A stretch of DNA of 64,000 nt from CBEULR01 sp965544035 (lineage in GTDB: Bacteria; Bacillota; Desulfotomaculia; Desulfotomaculales; Desulforudaceae): positions 124,001 through 188,000 of the forward strand of contig CBEULR010000003.1 of the NCBI GenBank assembly GCA_965544035.1, read 5' to 3'. Shown here in pieces: positions 26,944-35,902 of this stretch. Below the pieces are notes generated by a model, which saw only the letters and a list, made by a program, of their open reading frames with translations, ran no database searches and was not told where the DNA came from. The stretch's first letter is position 1; the number at the start of each line of letters is the position of its first letter. Both the position numbers and the translations under genes were made by a program.

Positions 26944-28290
26944 ATGACTGGGAAAGAGTATGTGTACAGTGTGCTGGAAGCCGTCGAAAGGAGAAACCCT
27001 GGTGAATCCGAGTTTCAGAATGCCGTAAAAGAGGTGCTGCTCTCAACCATTCCGGTGTTCGACAAGAATCCGCAGTTCATCGAAGCGGGCATCCTGGAGA
27101 GGCTTACCGAACCCGACCGGATGATCTATTTCCGAGTTCCCTGGGTTGACGACCAGGGTAAGGTGCACGTCAACCGCGGCTTCCGGGTACAGTTTAATGC
27201 CGCGATCGGCCCGTACAAGGGCGGACTCAGATTCCACCCCTCGGTTAATCAGAGCATCATCAAATTCCTCGGTTTTGAACAAACCTTTAAGAACGCTTTG
27301 ACCGGTCTGCCCATCGGCGGCGGCAAAGGCGGTTCGGACTTCGACCCCAAAGGGAAATCGGACAATGAAGTGATGCGCTTCTGCCAGTCCTTTATGGCGG
27401 AACTATATAAGTATATCGGATCGAACATGGACGTCCCGGCCGGAGACATCGGCGTCGGCGCCCGGGAAATCGGCTATCTGTACGGCTACTATAACAAGCT
27501 GAAAAGCACCAGTGAACAGGGTGTGTTAACCGGCAAGGACGTGTGCTACGGCGGGAGCTGCGGACGGAAGCAGGCCACGGGTTACGGCCTGGTTTATTTC
27601 ACCGAGGCACTGCTGAGGGACCACGGTATGGGTATTGAAGGCAAGACCGTGGTTGTCTCCGGATCGGGCAACGTGGCCATATACGCCATAGAGAAGGCGC
27701 AGGATCTGGGGGCAAAGGTGATCGCCTGTTCGGATTCGGACGGGTTCATCGTGGACAAGAATACCATTCGGCTCGAAGTCGTCAAAGAGATTAAAGAAGT
27801 GAAGCGAGGAAGAATCAAGGAATACGTGAAGGCTGTTCCCAGCGCGAAATACGTAGAAGGCTGCCGCGGCATTTGGAATGTCGAATGTGATATCGCCCTG
27901 CCGTGTGCCACCCAGAATGAAATCGATGAGGAGGCGGCGAGGACGCTGCTGAAGAACGGCGTGCAGGCTGTAGTGGAGGGCGCCAATATGCCGTCCACTC
28001 TCGAAGCGATCAACATATTCGTCAACAGCAAGGTGCTGTTCGGCCCGTCCAAGGCGGGGAATGCCGGCGGCGTAGCCTGCTCGGCGCTGGAGATGGCGCA
28101 GAACAGCATGCGGTATAACTGGAGTGCCGACAAAGTGGAGGCAAAGCTGCAGGACATTATGCTGAACATCTACTACAACTGCCGCAATACCGCCGCGGAA
28201 TACGGACATAAGGACAACCTGGTCGTGGGAGCGAATATCGCAGGGCTCTCCAAGGTAGCCGAGGCCATGACCGCACAGGGCATAGTATAA
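26944..28290 (+). CDS. gdhA: Glutamate dehydrogenase (NADP-type)
   Basis: 448 residues, the usual length of the hexameric small-subunit enzyme. Substrate-binding Lys-rich motifs YKGGLRFHPSVN and LPIGGGKGGSDFDPKGKS, PAGDIGVGAREIGYLYG, and a Rossmann motif VVSGSGNVAIYAIEKA are all present. It reversibly aminates 2-oxoglutarate in the cytoplasm. Single-gene unit with its own promoter and AAGGGGAG binding site. It gives the cell an ammonia-assimilation route parallel to the GS-GOGAT operon at 43-50 kb. NADP preference is assigned by family resemblance. Confidence 0.95.
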   Translation: MTGKEYVYSVLEAVERRNPGESEFQNAVKEVLLSTIPVFDKNPQFIEAGILERLTEPDRMIYFRVPWVDDQGKVHVNRGFRVQFNAAIGPYKGGLRFHPSVNQSIIKFLGFEQTFKNALTGLPIGGGKGGSDFDPKGKSDNEVMRFCQSFMAELYKYIGSNMDVPAGDIGVGAREIGYLYGYYNKLKSTSEQGVLTGKDVCYGGSCGRKQATGYGLVYFTEALLRDHGMGIEGKTVVVSGSGNVAIYAIEKAQDLGAKVIACSDSDGFIVDKNTIRLEVVKEIKEVKRGRIKEYVKAVPSAKYVEGCRGIWNVECDIALPCATQNEIDEEAARTLLKNGVQAVVEGANMPSTLEAINIFVNSKVLFGPSKAGNAGGVACSALEMAQNSMRYNWSADKVEAKLQDIMLNIYYNCRNTAAEYGHKDNLVVGANIAGLSKVAEAMTAQGIV

Positions 28291-28305
28291 CCCCCTAGAC
28301 CATCA

Positions 28306-28350
28306 GGACGGTTCTAGTGGCCGGAGGCGTCCCGGCCACTAGAACCCGTC
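28306..28350. terminator. Long inverted repeat after gdhA
   Basis: A 15-base perfect stem (arms 28310-28324 and 28332-28346, seven-base loop), extendable by GACG/CGTC across one bulge. No T-run follows, so it may stall transcription or protect the 3' end and not act as a classical terminator. Confidence 0.55.
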
Positions 28351-28414
28351 GTCCCCATTGTCAGCCCGCTGTCCGTCAGAGAAACAGCCGATCTAGGATC
28401 TAGGAGCTTGTATC

Positions 28415-30397
28415 GTGGAAAGACGTGTCAACCTGCAAAACCTCATCGGCAGCGACCGGGAGTTTTCTCTCGAACACAGGATCTTCAATGTGATTGCACT
28501 GATCGGCATATGCATGGCGTTCAGCGCCGCCGGGATCAACTACTTCCTGGGTCTCGGCAGCATCACCGTAATTGTCAATTTCGTCTGCGGAATAGTCGCC
28601 GTGATGCTTTATTATCTGTCCCGTGTGAAGAGGCAGTATCTTCTGCCGGTATACCTCACCATAGTCTTTCTAAGCTTCTTTTTCTTCCCGACTTTGTGGT
28701 TCATCAACGCAGGGTCTTACGGCAGCATTCCGTACTATATGATGGTTCAGGGAGCCATAATCGGCATCCTGCTCTCCGGCTGGTCCAGAACTGTCTTTGT
28801 CGTTCTTTATTTGTTGGCTTTCGGTGTTCTGATGATGACCGAAATCACCGCTCCCGAATTGGTGAAGGGCTTCGCTTCGGACCATATCCGGTATTCCGAC
28901 ATAGCATTCGGCTACATAATTTCGCTGACGGTAAACGTCATATTATTTGCCGCCATCATCAGGAATTACAATCAGGAACGCGATAAGGCGCGGAGCAACG
29001 AGCTCAGGTTCCGCAACCTTGCGGAATCACTCCCCCAGGTAATCTTTGAATTGAATCAGGAAGGCCGGTTGACTTATGTAAATTCAAATGCTGAAATGCT
29101 TTTTGGGCAGCCGGTCAAGGAGCTGATCGGCACCGAAATTGTTGATTACGCTGTCCCTGAAGACAGAGACAAGGTCCGCAACCATTTGAAGCGCATCATC
29201 GAGGACTTCCGCACCGAGCAGATTGAGTTTTCCGTCCAGGTATTGGATGGGAAAAAGACACCCGTATTCATCAAATCGGTTCCGGTAATTGAGGATAACA
29301 GGGTGGTGGGTGTTCGGGGGTTTATCATTGACATCACGGAACGCAAGATCACCGAAAGGAAGATGCAATACCTGGTCAACCATGATTCTTTGACCGGCCT
29401 GCGAAATCGGTACGGGTTTGAGTGCGATAGCGAAAACTTCCTGAAAGACAACAAGCGCGTGGGGTTGATCGTCTGCGATGTGGACGGGCTGAAGCTGGTA
29501 AATGACACCCTCGGGCACCATGTCGGCGATGAGGTACTCAAGGCTACAGCACGAATCATTAATGAATCGGTTGGCGAAGAAGGGATAACCGCCCGGGTTG
29601 GCGGCGATGAATTCTGCATAATACTTGCCCTCACGGAAACCGATACGGTTGAAAAAGTGCTCGACCGGCTGCGCCGGAACGTAGAGGAACACAATCAATC
29701 CAACCCCGGGCTGCCCTTGAGTATTTCCGTTGGATATGCAATTGGTGATGGAGGCGTAAACATCTCCGCGTTGTTTAAGGAAGCCGATGATAATATGTAC
29801 CGCCAGAAGCTTCACCATAGTCTCAGCAATCGCAGCACTATCGTCCAGCCCCTGATGAAAACACTGGAGGCACGGGATTTCGTCACCAAAGACCATGGAG
29901 ATCGATTGGCGAGGTTGGCCGCCGATTTCGGAGCAGCGATCGGATTATCGGAAACCCAAATCGCCGACCTTAGCCTTTTGGCCCGCTTTCACGACATCGG
30001 AAAGGTGGGGATACAGGACCGTATCCTTTTCAAGCCGGGTTCCTTGAACAGCAAAGAAAAGCGAGAAATAGAGCGTCACTGTAAAATCGGCTACCGTATT
30101 GCCCGCTCGGCACCGGAGCTGGCTCCGATAGCCGATATGATTCTGAAACACCACGAGTGGTGGAACGGTGAGGGTTATCCACTGCAGCTGAAAGGAGAAG
30201 AGATTCCGCTGCTGTGCCGTATTATGGCTATTATTGACGCATACGATGCGCTGACAAACGACCGGCCGTACCGTAAAGCGATGTCGCATCAGCAGGCGGT
30301 GCAGGAGCTGAAACGCTGTGCGGGTACGCAGTTCGACCCCTCATTGGTATCAAAGTTTCTCCGTTTTATCGAAGATAGAAAGAGGGGTGGCAGATAA
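28415..30397 (+). CDS. Membrane PAS-GGDEF-HD-GYP sensor
   Basis: 660 residues. About six N-terminal membrane helices (residues 25-190) form a sensor region without a named domain. Then a PAS domain (about 205-310), GGDEF with intact ARVGGDEFCIIL, and HD-GYP with HDIGKVGIQDRIL, HHEWWNGEGYP and IIDAYDALTNDRPYRKAM. Both c-di-GMP synthesis and hydrolysis signatures are intact. GTG start eight bases after GGAG. From GGDEF onward it resembles the 13860 protein strongly (EADDNMYRQKLHHSLSNRS versus EADNNMYREKLHQSRSNRS), which indicates recent paralogy. Confidence 0.92.
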   Translation: MERRVNLQNLIGSDREFSLEHRIFNVIALIGICMAFSAAGINYFLGLGSITVIVNFVCGIVAVMLYYLSRVKRQYLLPVYLTIVFLSFFFFPTLWFINAGSYGSIPYYMMVQGAIIGILLSGWSRTVFVVLYLLAFGVLMMTEITAPELVKGFASDHIRYSDIAFGYIISLTVNVILFAAIIRNYNQERDKARSNELRFRNLAESLPQVIFELNQEGRLTYVNSNAEMLFGQPVKELIGTEIVDYAVPEDRDKVRNHLKRIIEDFRTEQIEFSVQVLDGKKTPVFIKSVPVIEDNRVVGVRGFIIDITERKITERKMQYLVNHDSLTGLRNRYGFECDSENFLKDNKRVGLIVCDVDGLKLVNDTLGHHVGDEVLKATARIINESVGEEGITARVGGDEFCIILALTETDTVEKVLDRLRRNVEEHNQSNPGLPLSISVGYAIGDGGVNISALFKEADDNMYRQKLHHSLSNRSTIVQPLMKTLEARDFVTKDHGDRLARLAADFGAAIGLSETQIADLSLLARFHDIGKVGIQDRILFKPGSLNSKEKREIERHCKIGYRIARSAPELAPIADMILKHHEWWNGEGYPLQLKGEEIPLLCRIMAIIDAYDALTNDRPYRKAMSHQQAVQELKRCAGTQFDPSLVSKFLRFIEDRKRGGR

Positions 30398-30406
30398 AGC
30401 CACCCC
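30384..30406. terminator. Hairpin over the stop of the GGDEF-HD-GYP gene
   Basis: GGGGTGGC and GCCACCCC flank a seven-base loop that contains the TAA stop. No T-run, but it sits between convergent genes. Confidence 0.45.
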
Positions 30407-30425
30407 CCTACGTTCTTAAGCTAGT

Positions 30426-32042
30426 CTACAGCTGGTTTGTGATCACCAAGGAATCCGATAAGTCGATCACCGCACCGATTTCCTCAGAGGCTAAGAAGCC
30501 CAGCGGGATCAGAGCCTTTCCCGCTTCAAGGTATGGGGGTGAGTACAGCTCCTTCTCAAAGTCACCCACCAGATAGGTGTTCTTATTCATGAACAGAGTA
30601 AACTCCCAGGGATCGCTGATCACCCGCAGTTTATCCGGCGAAACCCACTCGACCTGGTAACCCATCTGCTCCAGTACCGCTCTGGCCGGGACCACGATCT
30701 GACCGTCTTTCCCCATCTTGGACTTGCCTTCAATGGTCACTCCGTTAACGACTACGTCCCGAACGAACTCCGTTTCCCGATTCACCTCTTCAATTGTAAC
30801 TCTGCCGGCCGGAATCAGTTCGCTGATATCCAGGCTGTTCTCGGCGGTCAGTTCCGGTACGCTCAGAACAAGATCGGGATCCACTTCGGTCACCGAACTG
30901 TCGGTGAGACCAAGATCCAGCAGCAGTTCGCCGGTCGCGTTATCTTTAGCCGTCACGTCAATGTTCCCCTTGGCGATAGCCACCGTGTCGGTGTAATTGT
31001 ACGCACCGTCATAAACCACCGCAATGTTCGGACCGTCTGCGGCGCTGAAGCCCGCTGCCAGGCGGTAAGTACCCTTCAGATCGTCCTTCATTCCGGCAGC
31101 ATCCACCGCAAATGCAAGAGATCCGCCGATCGATCCGTCCGGGGCCGCAAAGCCCAGGTCCATGTTGAAGTTCTTGGGGCCGCCCGGAAGCAAGGAGTAC
31201 TCAAAACTGAAGTCCCTCACTTCAACAAGGCTCATTACGGCCGCCACTTCCTCCCTGGACGGAACGGTCATATTCCGCAGTTGAGCAGCCATTTCCCGTT
31301 TTGCCTCTTCCGGATCCATGCCCATCTGCTCGAAACTGTACTCGTTCGCACCGAGCAGGGTCTCAGCAACCCATTCGCTTTCGTTTTTCACATTCGTTAA
31401 CAGATTGACGATCGTGTCTACCAAACCGTCCTGGTCGATTTCCATCGTAACTTTGGTCGGAGACAGCCTGAAGCACTCGTCAGGAACGGCCTTAACGAAA
31501 AACGCCAGCAATTCGGTGAACTCCGCAGGCAGTTTACCTTCCTGATAGTCGGCCAACTGTTCCCAGGTCGTTTCCAGCTGTGGATCGGCCAGGTAAAGGT
31601 AGGCCGGCACTTCTTCCAGCGAAACGCCGCTATCTTGGAACACATCCACTCCGAAGTCCTGAAGCAACAGGAAAAGATCCTTGGTAAGAATCAGCTTATC
31701 CTCGTACAGATAGATATCCCCTGCGCGGACAACGTCCTTCGCATTCAGGTCATAACTGAATTTTATTGCATTCCGGGAATCATCCATTTGCGCGGAATAA
31801 CGGAGTGCCGCACCCGTATAGTCGCCCACCGTCTCCTTAAGGCTTCCTTCGAAGCGCGTAACCTCAAGGACGCCTTCACCTGTGGACTTTTTATAAAACC
31901 CCTCGTTCATCCCCAGGTCGAAGTTATTGACGGCGGCCAGCACCAGATCCTTGGCGCTGGGCTGCACAGCAGCAACGGGAAAAACGGCGGTCACACAAAA
32001 AACCAGGGTTAACAACGCGGTAAACAATACTCTCCCTCTCAG
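30426..32042 (-). CDS. Large secreted protein with C-terminal CAO-N domain
   Basis: About 538 residues. Export signal RGRVLFTALLTLVFCVTAVF, then a long beta-rich region (about 30-420) with no domain I can name, and a C-terminal CAO-N domain (GQIVVPARAVLEQMGYQVEW ... KALIPLGFLASEEIGAVID). CAO-N usually sits N-terminally, so this order is unusual. The best-placed start is a CTG at 32042: GGGGAGG ends eight bases before it and it leads directly into the basic n-region. An in-frame TTG at 32063 lacks a binding site. Function unknown, cell-surface location likely. Confidence 0.75.
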   Translation of the reverse strand: MRGRVLFTALLTLVFCVTAVFPVAAVQPSAKDLVLAAVNNFDLGMNEGFYKKSTGEGVLEVTRFEGSLKETVGDYTGAALRYSAQMDDSRNAIKFSYDLNAKDVVRAGDIYLYEDKLILTKDLFLLLQDFGVDVFQDSGVSLEEVPAYLYLADPQLETTWEQLADYQEGKLPAEFTELLAFFVKAVPDECFRLSPTKVTMEIDQDGLVDTIVNLLTNVKNESEWVAETLLGANEYSFEQMGMDPEEAKREMAAQLRNMTVPSREEVAAVMSLVEVRDFSFEYSLLPGGPKNFNMDLGFAAPDGSIGGSLAFAVDAAGMKDDLKGTYRLAAGFSAADGPNIAVVYDGAYNYTDTVAIAKGNIDVTAKDNATGELLLDLGLTDSSVTEVDPDLVLSVPELTAENSLDISELIPAGRVTIEEVNRETEFVRDVVVNGVTIEGKSKMGKDGQIVVPARAVLEQMGYQVEWVSPDKLRVISDPWEFTLFMNKNTYLVGDFEKELYSPPYLEAGKALIPLGFLASEEIGAVIDLSDSLVITNQL

Positions 32043-32212
32043 AACAATCGCCTCCCCAAGCAAAATGTTTTGATCTCACAAACAGTACCCAACCCTAATT
32101 ATATCTTACCATGGAGCGAATCCACGGTTTTCGCGGCTACAAGAAGCTGACTGATTCGCCAGTCCCGAGGCATAGAGGACACGGTTCCCATAACCGGTCA
32201 CTGGGACCGACC

Positions 32213-32704
32213 TCAAGACTGCGGCGATCCGGAGGCTTCTCTTCCTGCCAAGCGACGCTGGAAGTAGATGAACACCGGCAGGGGGATAATGATCCAGCCG
32301 AAACTCTTGATCAGTGAGTTCTTGGCCCTCTCGATCTGCTGATCCCGGTATTCCGCCGCCAGAGCGTCATATCTCTCCCTCAGCTCCTGTTCATTCAGCT
32401 GCGGCTGTTCCGCCTCGGGCTGCTCGGTGCCCATTCGTTTGTGCATCTCTATTTGACTGTACTTGTAATCCTCGAACTGCTGGTAATACGGCGACGGGGC
32501 CACGATATCGGCCACGGCCATAAAAGCGGCTACGCTACCGCCAATGACCATCATTAAAGTAGCGAACAACACCAGATACACATAGATGTTCTTGATCACA
32601 TCTTCACCTCCATTCCGTGTATTTCCGGCTTTAACTCCCGCCGCAACCAGTACAATAATCACAACGGCGATCAACAAAAACAACGGCACCAATGACATTA
32701 CCAC
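32213..32704 (-). CDS. Membrane protein of unknown function
   Basis: 163 residues: two N-terminal membrane helices (LVPLFLLIAVVIIVLVAAGV and YVYLVLFATLMMVIGGSVAAF), a charged soluble loop with a probable coiled coil (LNEQELRERYDALAAEYRDQ), and a third helix near the C-terminus (SFGWIIIPLPVFIYFQRR). The arrangement resembles DUF5671-type proteins, but I do not assign it firmly. GTG start at 32704 with an in-frame ATG two codons later. No clear operon partner. Confidence 0.6.
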   Translation of the reverse strand: MVMSLVPLFLLIAVVIIVLVAAGVKAGNTRNGGEDVIKNIYVYLVLFATLMMVIGGSVAAFMAVADIVAPSPYYQQFEDYKYSQIEMHKRMGTEQPEAEQPQLNEQELRERYDALAAEYRDQQIERAKNSLIKSFGWIIIPLPVFIYFQRRLAGREASGSPQS

Positions 32705-32791
32705 GATGATCCGTCACCCCGTTCCGGTTGGCTCTCTGTAATAATGACGCCGCAAAACTTCAGATGGACTTCTCTTTCTGCAATCAGACAA

Positions 32792-32881
32792 CTAGAAAGC
32801 GGAAGCTAATTTCCGCGCTCGGGCCACGGCGGCATCCAGAATGGCGGCAGCCTGATCTGGGGCATATTCGTTGAGGATACG
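32792..32881 (-). pseudogene. Possible C-terminal fragment of a decayed gene
   Basis: The minus strand reads ILNEYAPDQAAAILDAAVAR, then ARKLASAF and a TAG. An in-frame TAG lies directly upstream and no start codon is available. The composition looks coding (helical, Ala-rich), so it may be the tail of a lost gene. Family not recognised. Confidence 0.3.
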
Positions 32882-32931
32882 CTACCATAATGCACCACCG
32901 CCGTCAACGACCAAGGAGTAACCTGAATGCA

Positions 32932-33354
32932 CTAGTTTTCGTCCAGATTCTTCCGCTCCCAAGATTGGTAAACCCGCTTGAGGATGATCAGCATCCCCAG
33001 AGCTCCGGCAAAGGCGGCAATCAGCATACCCATTCCACTAACAAGCGAAACAACCGTGCCTCGATACAGCCCAATGCCCAGTGTCGTAAGGGAAATCACC
33101 CCCGGTACGACCACATACATCAACCGGTTCCCTCCGAACAGGCTCACACCCTGAAGCGCCTGACCCAAGGCAAGGTACGCGCAACCAATCAGCCAAACCA
33201 CGAAGATATCCCCATACTCACTGAACTGCTGCCCAAGATAAAATTGCCGGTAGAGCAGGACAATCATAATTCCCCACAGGAAAACACCGCAACACTGTGA
33301 GGCGATTTTACGCTTGGTGTTCACAATCCGCTCATCAAGACATTCTTTGACCAT
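32932..33354 (-). CDS. Four-helix membrane protein (DUF6773-like)
   Basis: 140 residues with four predicted membrane helices (QCCGVFLWGIMIVLLY, DIFVVWLIGCAYLALG, YVVVPGVISLTTLGIGLY, VSGMGMLIAAFAGALGMLII). It directly follows the small XRE regulator gene (the stop of that gene lies three bases before this ATG) and shares its mRNA; the binding site GGAGGT lies in the end of the regulator gene. Small XRE-plus-membrane-protein pairs of this kind are common in Firmicutes, where the membrane protein is often called DUF6773 or similar. Function unknown. Confidence 0.7.
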   Translation of the reverse strand: MVKECLDERIVNTKRKIASQCCGVFLWGIMIVLLYRQFYLGQQFSEYGDIFVVWLIGCAYLALGQALQGVSLFGGNRLMYVVVPGVISLTTLGIGLYRGTVVSLVSGMGMLIAAFAGALGMLIILKRVYQSWERKNLDEN

Positions 33355-33357
33355 GTC

Positions 33358-33573
33358 TCATTCAACCTCCATCCAGAATAATGCGCCCAAATCCTTACCC
33401 AAAACGTGCGCGAGACGCAGGCACAGCGATATCGTGGGATTGTATTTCCCGGCCTCGATCAGCCCGATGGTCTGCCGGGTTACTCCCACCAGATCCGCGA
33501 GTTCCTGTTGGGTGTACCCCCGCTCGACCCGGGCCGCCCGAACCCTGTTCCGTATGCGCATACCCTCCTGCAT
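33358..33573 (-). CDS. Small XRE-family DNA-binding protein
   Basis: 71 residues, one helix-turn-helix of the lambda Cro/XRE type: RIRNRVRAARVERGYTQQEL, then LVGVTRQTIGLIEAGKYNPTISL. Almost the full length is the HTH (the YozG/HigA-antitoxin size class). AGGAGG lies eight bases before the ATG. It is the first gene of a two-gene unit with the membrane protein and has a consensus promoter upstream, which it may control itself. Confidence 0.88.
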   Translation of the reverse strand: MQEGMRIRNRVRAARVERGYTQQELADLVGVTRQTIGLIEAGKYNPTISLCLRLAHVLGKDLGALFWMEVE

Positions 33574-33617
33574 GTCAGCATCCTCCTACCACAATCCCCG
33601 TGCGTAGCTACGACTCA

Positions 33618-33646
33618 AATGTAATATATACCCGTCATTATGTCAA
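33618..33646 (-). promoter_or_regulatory. Promoter of the XRE-membrane protein pair
   Basis: On the minus strand a consensus TTGACA (33646-33641) and TACATT (33623-33618) are 17 bases apart, about 45 bases before the ATG. Confidence 0.6.
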
Positions 33647-33690
33647 ATATATTTTGCATACGGCACCGGTAAATCTCAAAACCTATGCAC

Positions 33691-33724
33691 AAAAAAAGAC
33701 CCCTGGTCAGTCAGAGGTCTTTTT
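33691..33724. terminator. Bidirectional terminator
   Basis: AAAAAGACC / GGTCTTTTT with a 14-base loop. T-runs on both strands allow termination in either direction; it separates the XRE promoter from the small ORFs at 33.7-34.05 kb. Confidence 0.7.
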
Positions 33725-33745
33725 CGTGCAACAACAACGCCGCGT

Positions 33746-33893
33746 CTAGACAAGTCCCATCTTAATCAGTAATCCCCGCAGTCCCTTATCAACCCTAATT
33801 TGTCCTGCCTTCTCTATCAAGGAGGGGATATCCAGCTTCCACCGATTATGCACTATGGAATCGCCAGGAAATCCATTATTGATGCACAGACAA
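33746..33893 (-). pseudogene. Possible small or frameshifted ORF next to the 51-residue ORF
   Basis: The frame ends in HNRWKLDIPSLIEKAGQIRV followed by DKGLRGLLIKMGLV and TAG, which looks coding. No good start exists in this frame. An ATG at the end of the upstream ORF begins MQDDPLVVCASIMDFLAIP in another frame and stops just before this segment. One frameshift would join them into about 55 residues. No family recognised. Confidence 0.3.
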
Positions 33894-34049
33894 CTAACGG
33901 GTCGTCTTGCATCGGACTCCAGCTCCTTCTCTGAGTTTTTTGGCGATCCCGTTCATTTCAGAAACCATCTTCATCTTTTTAGCTGGGGGAATCGTCGCAA
34001 AGTGCTCCGCAACCAGCCGCCGCTTTTTTCGCCTGATAGTTGTCTTCAT
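33894..34049 (-). CDS. Small basic protein, 51 residues
   Basis: Starts MKTTIRRKKRRLVAEHFATI and ends LREGAGVRCKTTR. GGGGGG lies six bases before the ATG, a good binding site. Strongly basic (about 17 Lys/Arg) and probably helical, so RNA or DNA binding is possible but unproven. The stop is followed closely by the possibly broken second small ORF. I do not recognise the family. Confidence 0.45.
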   Translation of the reverse strand: MKTTIRRKKRRLVAEHFATIPPAKKMKMVSEMNGIAKKLREGAGVRCKTTR

Positions 34050-34172
34050 CCGAAGCCCCCCTATCTTATCCGCATTGTACTATCCATCGGATTCAGAAGC
34101 AATACTTCGCCGGTAATATTTACCACATGTTACTTGTTCAAAGGAAGTGCCGTCCCTTACGAAATCTGCCGT

Positions 34173-35882
34173 CTATTTCTGCTTGAGCCGGTTGACCTTC
34201 CGCGCCAGCGCGATGTACTCCGCGTTCAGTCGGCTTTCCTCGTCGGTCCCCGCCGCACCGGTGAGCCTGGCGGACAGGTCGGCCAGCCGGGTCTCCAGGA
34301 GCAGCAGCTCATCCGCGCGGTCGGTCTCATCCGGCTTATTCATCCCCTGTGGCCGGCCCCGGTACTCCCGGTACGGAGCCCTCGAACAGAAGACCGTACC
34401 CTCCGTCAGTTCCCAGACCCGGGTGGAGATCCGGCGCAGAAAGTAGCGCTCATGGGAGACAAACAGGATGCCGCCCTGATAGGCCTCCAGTGCCTCTTCC
34501 ACCGCCTCCCGCGACGGCAGATCAAGACTGTTTGTGGGCTCATCCAAAACCAGCAGGTTACAGTCCGAAAGAACCAGACCGGCGAAGGCCAGGCGCACGC
34601 GCTCACCCTGGCTCAGCACGGCCACCTTCTTGTGCACCTCGTCCCCCCGAAACAGAAGCCGCGCCAAAATGGTGCGCACTTCGTTCGGGGAGCGGCTGGT
34701 CCTCCGCATCGTCTCTTCCAATACGGTTAGATCGTCGTCGAAAGTCCGCAGCCGCTGATCCAGATACCCCAGACGCACACCGGGCGCAACCCGGAGCACG
34801 CCCAGGTCGGGCGCGAGTTCGCCGACGATGATGCGCAGCAGGGTGGTCTTGCCCACCCCGTTGTCCCCGATAAGCGCCACCCGTTCTCCTCTCTCTATGG
34901 CGAACCGGACACCCCCGAACAACCGCCGGGTTCCGAAGCTCTTGGCCAGCCCCTCGGCCTCGATCAGAACGGGCGGGGCATCCCCCGTGCCGGGTTGGAT
35001 AACCAGCTTCGGGGCCGCCGCCACCCGCGGCTTTTCCTTCTTCTCCAGTTTCTCCAGCCGTGATACCAACGCCTTGGCCTGTCTGGCCATCTTCTTTTCC
35101 TTGGCCGCGAAGAAGTCGCTCCGGCTGTGCCTTTTTTCATGCGGATCTTTCGGACGGCGCACCGTGCCCGTCTTCCGGGCCTGCACCATCTTCTTCCGCA
35201 CGGCTTCTTCGAGCCGTCTCTTCTCCGCCAGGTATTCCGCATACTCCCGGTGTTGCCGGTTTAGCAGTTCGGCCTTCTGCTTCGCGTAGAAACTGTAGTT
35301 TCCGGCATAACCGGTCAGTTTCCCGTTCTCCAGTTCCAGCACCCGGTCGACCACGCGGTCCAGAAAATAGCGGTCGTGAGACACAACCAGCACCGTCCCT
35401 GAAAACGCGGCCAGAAAATCTTCGAGCCACTGCAGTGCCCGGACATCGAGGTGGTTGGTCGGCTCATCCAGCAGCAGAATATCCGGTTCCTGCAGCAGCA
35501 GCCGGGCCATGGCCGCCCGCGCCTTCTCGCCCTCGCTGAGCCTGGTCATCCGGGAATCCAGGAGAGTATCGGGGAGGCCGACCCGGGCTGTAATCAGGCT
35601 GATCTTGTGTGCAGACCGGCCGCCGTCTCCCAGATACTCCCGCAGCAAACCGTGGCAAGTCTCGACCACCTGGGGAAGGTACCCCACCGTCCCCGCGAGC
35701 TTTACCTCACCGGCATCCGCGGCCTCCACACCCGCCAGGATTCGGAGCAGCGTTGACTTGCCCTCGCCGTTCCGGCCCAATAGACCGACCTTGCTGCCGT
35801 GGGCGATCCGGAAATCGGCCTCGTGCAGAATCACCTGCGGGCCGTATGCCTTTTCCAACTTGTGTGCCTCTATCCTAACCAT
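34173..35882 (-). CDS. ABC-F ATPase, ribosomal-protection type
   Basis: 569 residues with two ABC domains and no membrane helices. First Walker A GRNGEGKST, signature LSEGEKARAAMARLL, Walker B ILLLDEPTNHLD; second Walker A GDNGVGKTT, signature LSQGERVRLAFAGL, Walker B LLVLDEPTNSLD. The inter-domain linker (about 190-300) is long and strongly basic, and the C-terminus has a coiled tail (LLLETRLADLSARLTG). Such proteins enter the ribosomal E site; antibiotic-resistance members (Vga, Lsa, Msr, VmlR) are induced through leader attenuation. The leader here carries an attenuator and a mini-ORF. ATG at 35882 follows GGAGGGG. Confidence 0.9.
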   Translation of the reverse strand: MVRIEAHKLEKAYGPQVILHEADFRIAHGSKVGLLGRNGEGKSTLLRILAGVEAADAGEVKLAGTVGYLPQVVETCHGLLREYLGDGGRSAHKISLITARVGLPDTLLDSRMTRLSEGEKARAAMARLLLQEPDILLLDEPTNHLDVRALQWLEDFLAAFSGTVLVVSHDRYFLDRVVDRVLELENGKLTGYAGNYSFYAKQKAELLNRQHREYAEYLAEKRRLEEAVRKKMVQARKTGTVRRPKDPHEKRHSRSDFFAAKEKKMARQAKALVSRLEKLEKKEKPRVAAAPKLVIQPGTGDAPPVLIEAEGLAKSFGTRRLFGGVRFAIERGERVALIGDNGVGKTTLLRIIVGELAPDLGVLRVAPGVRLGYLDQRLRTFDDDLTVLEETMRRTSRSPNEVRTILARLLFRGDEVHKKVAVLSQGERVRLAFAGLVLSDCNLLVLDEPTNSLDLPSREAVEEALEAYQGGILFVSHERYFLRRISTRVWELTEGTVFCSRAPYREYRGRPQGMNKPDETDRADELLLLETRLADLSARLTGAAGTDEESRLNAEYIALARKVNRLKQK

Positions 35883-35902
35883 CGAGACCCCTCCGACAAT
35901 AC

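Noticed and set aside
34173..35882. ABC transporter
   Set aside because: Two fused ATPase domains, a long basic linker and no membrane helices or permease neighbours make it ABC-F.
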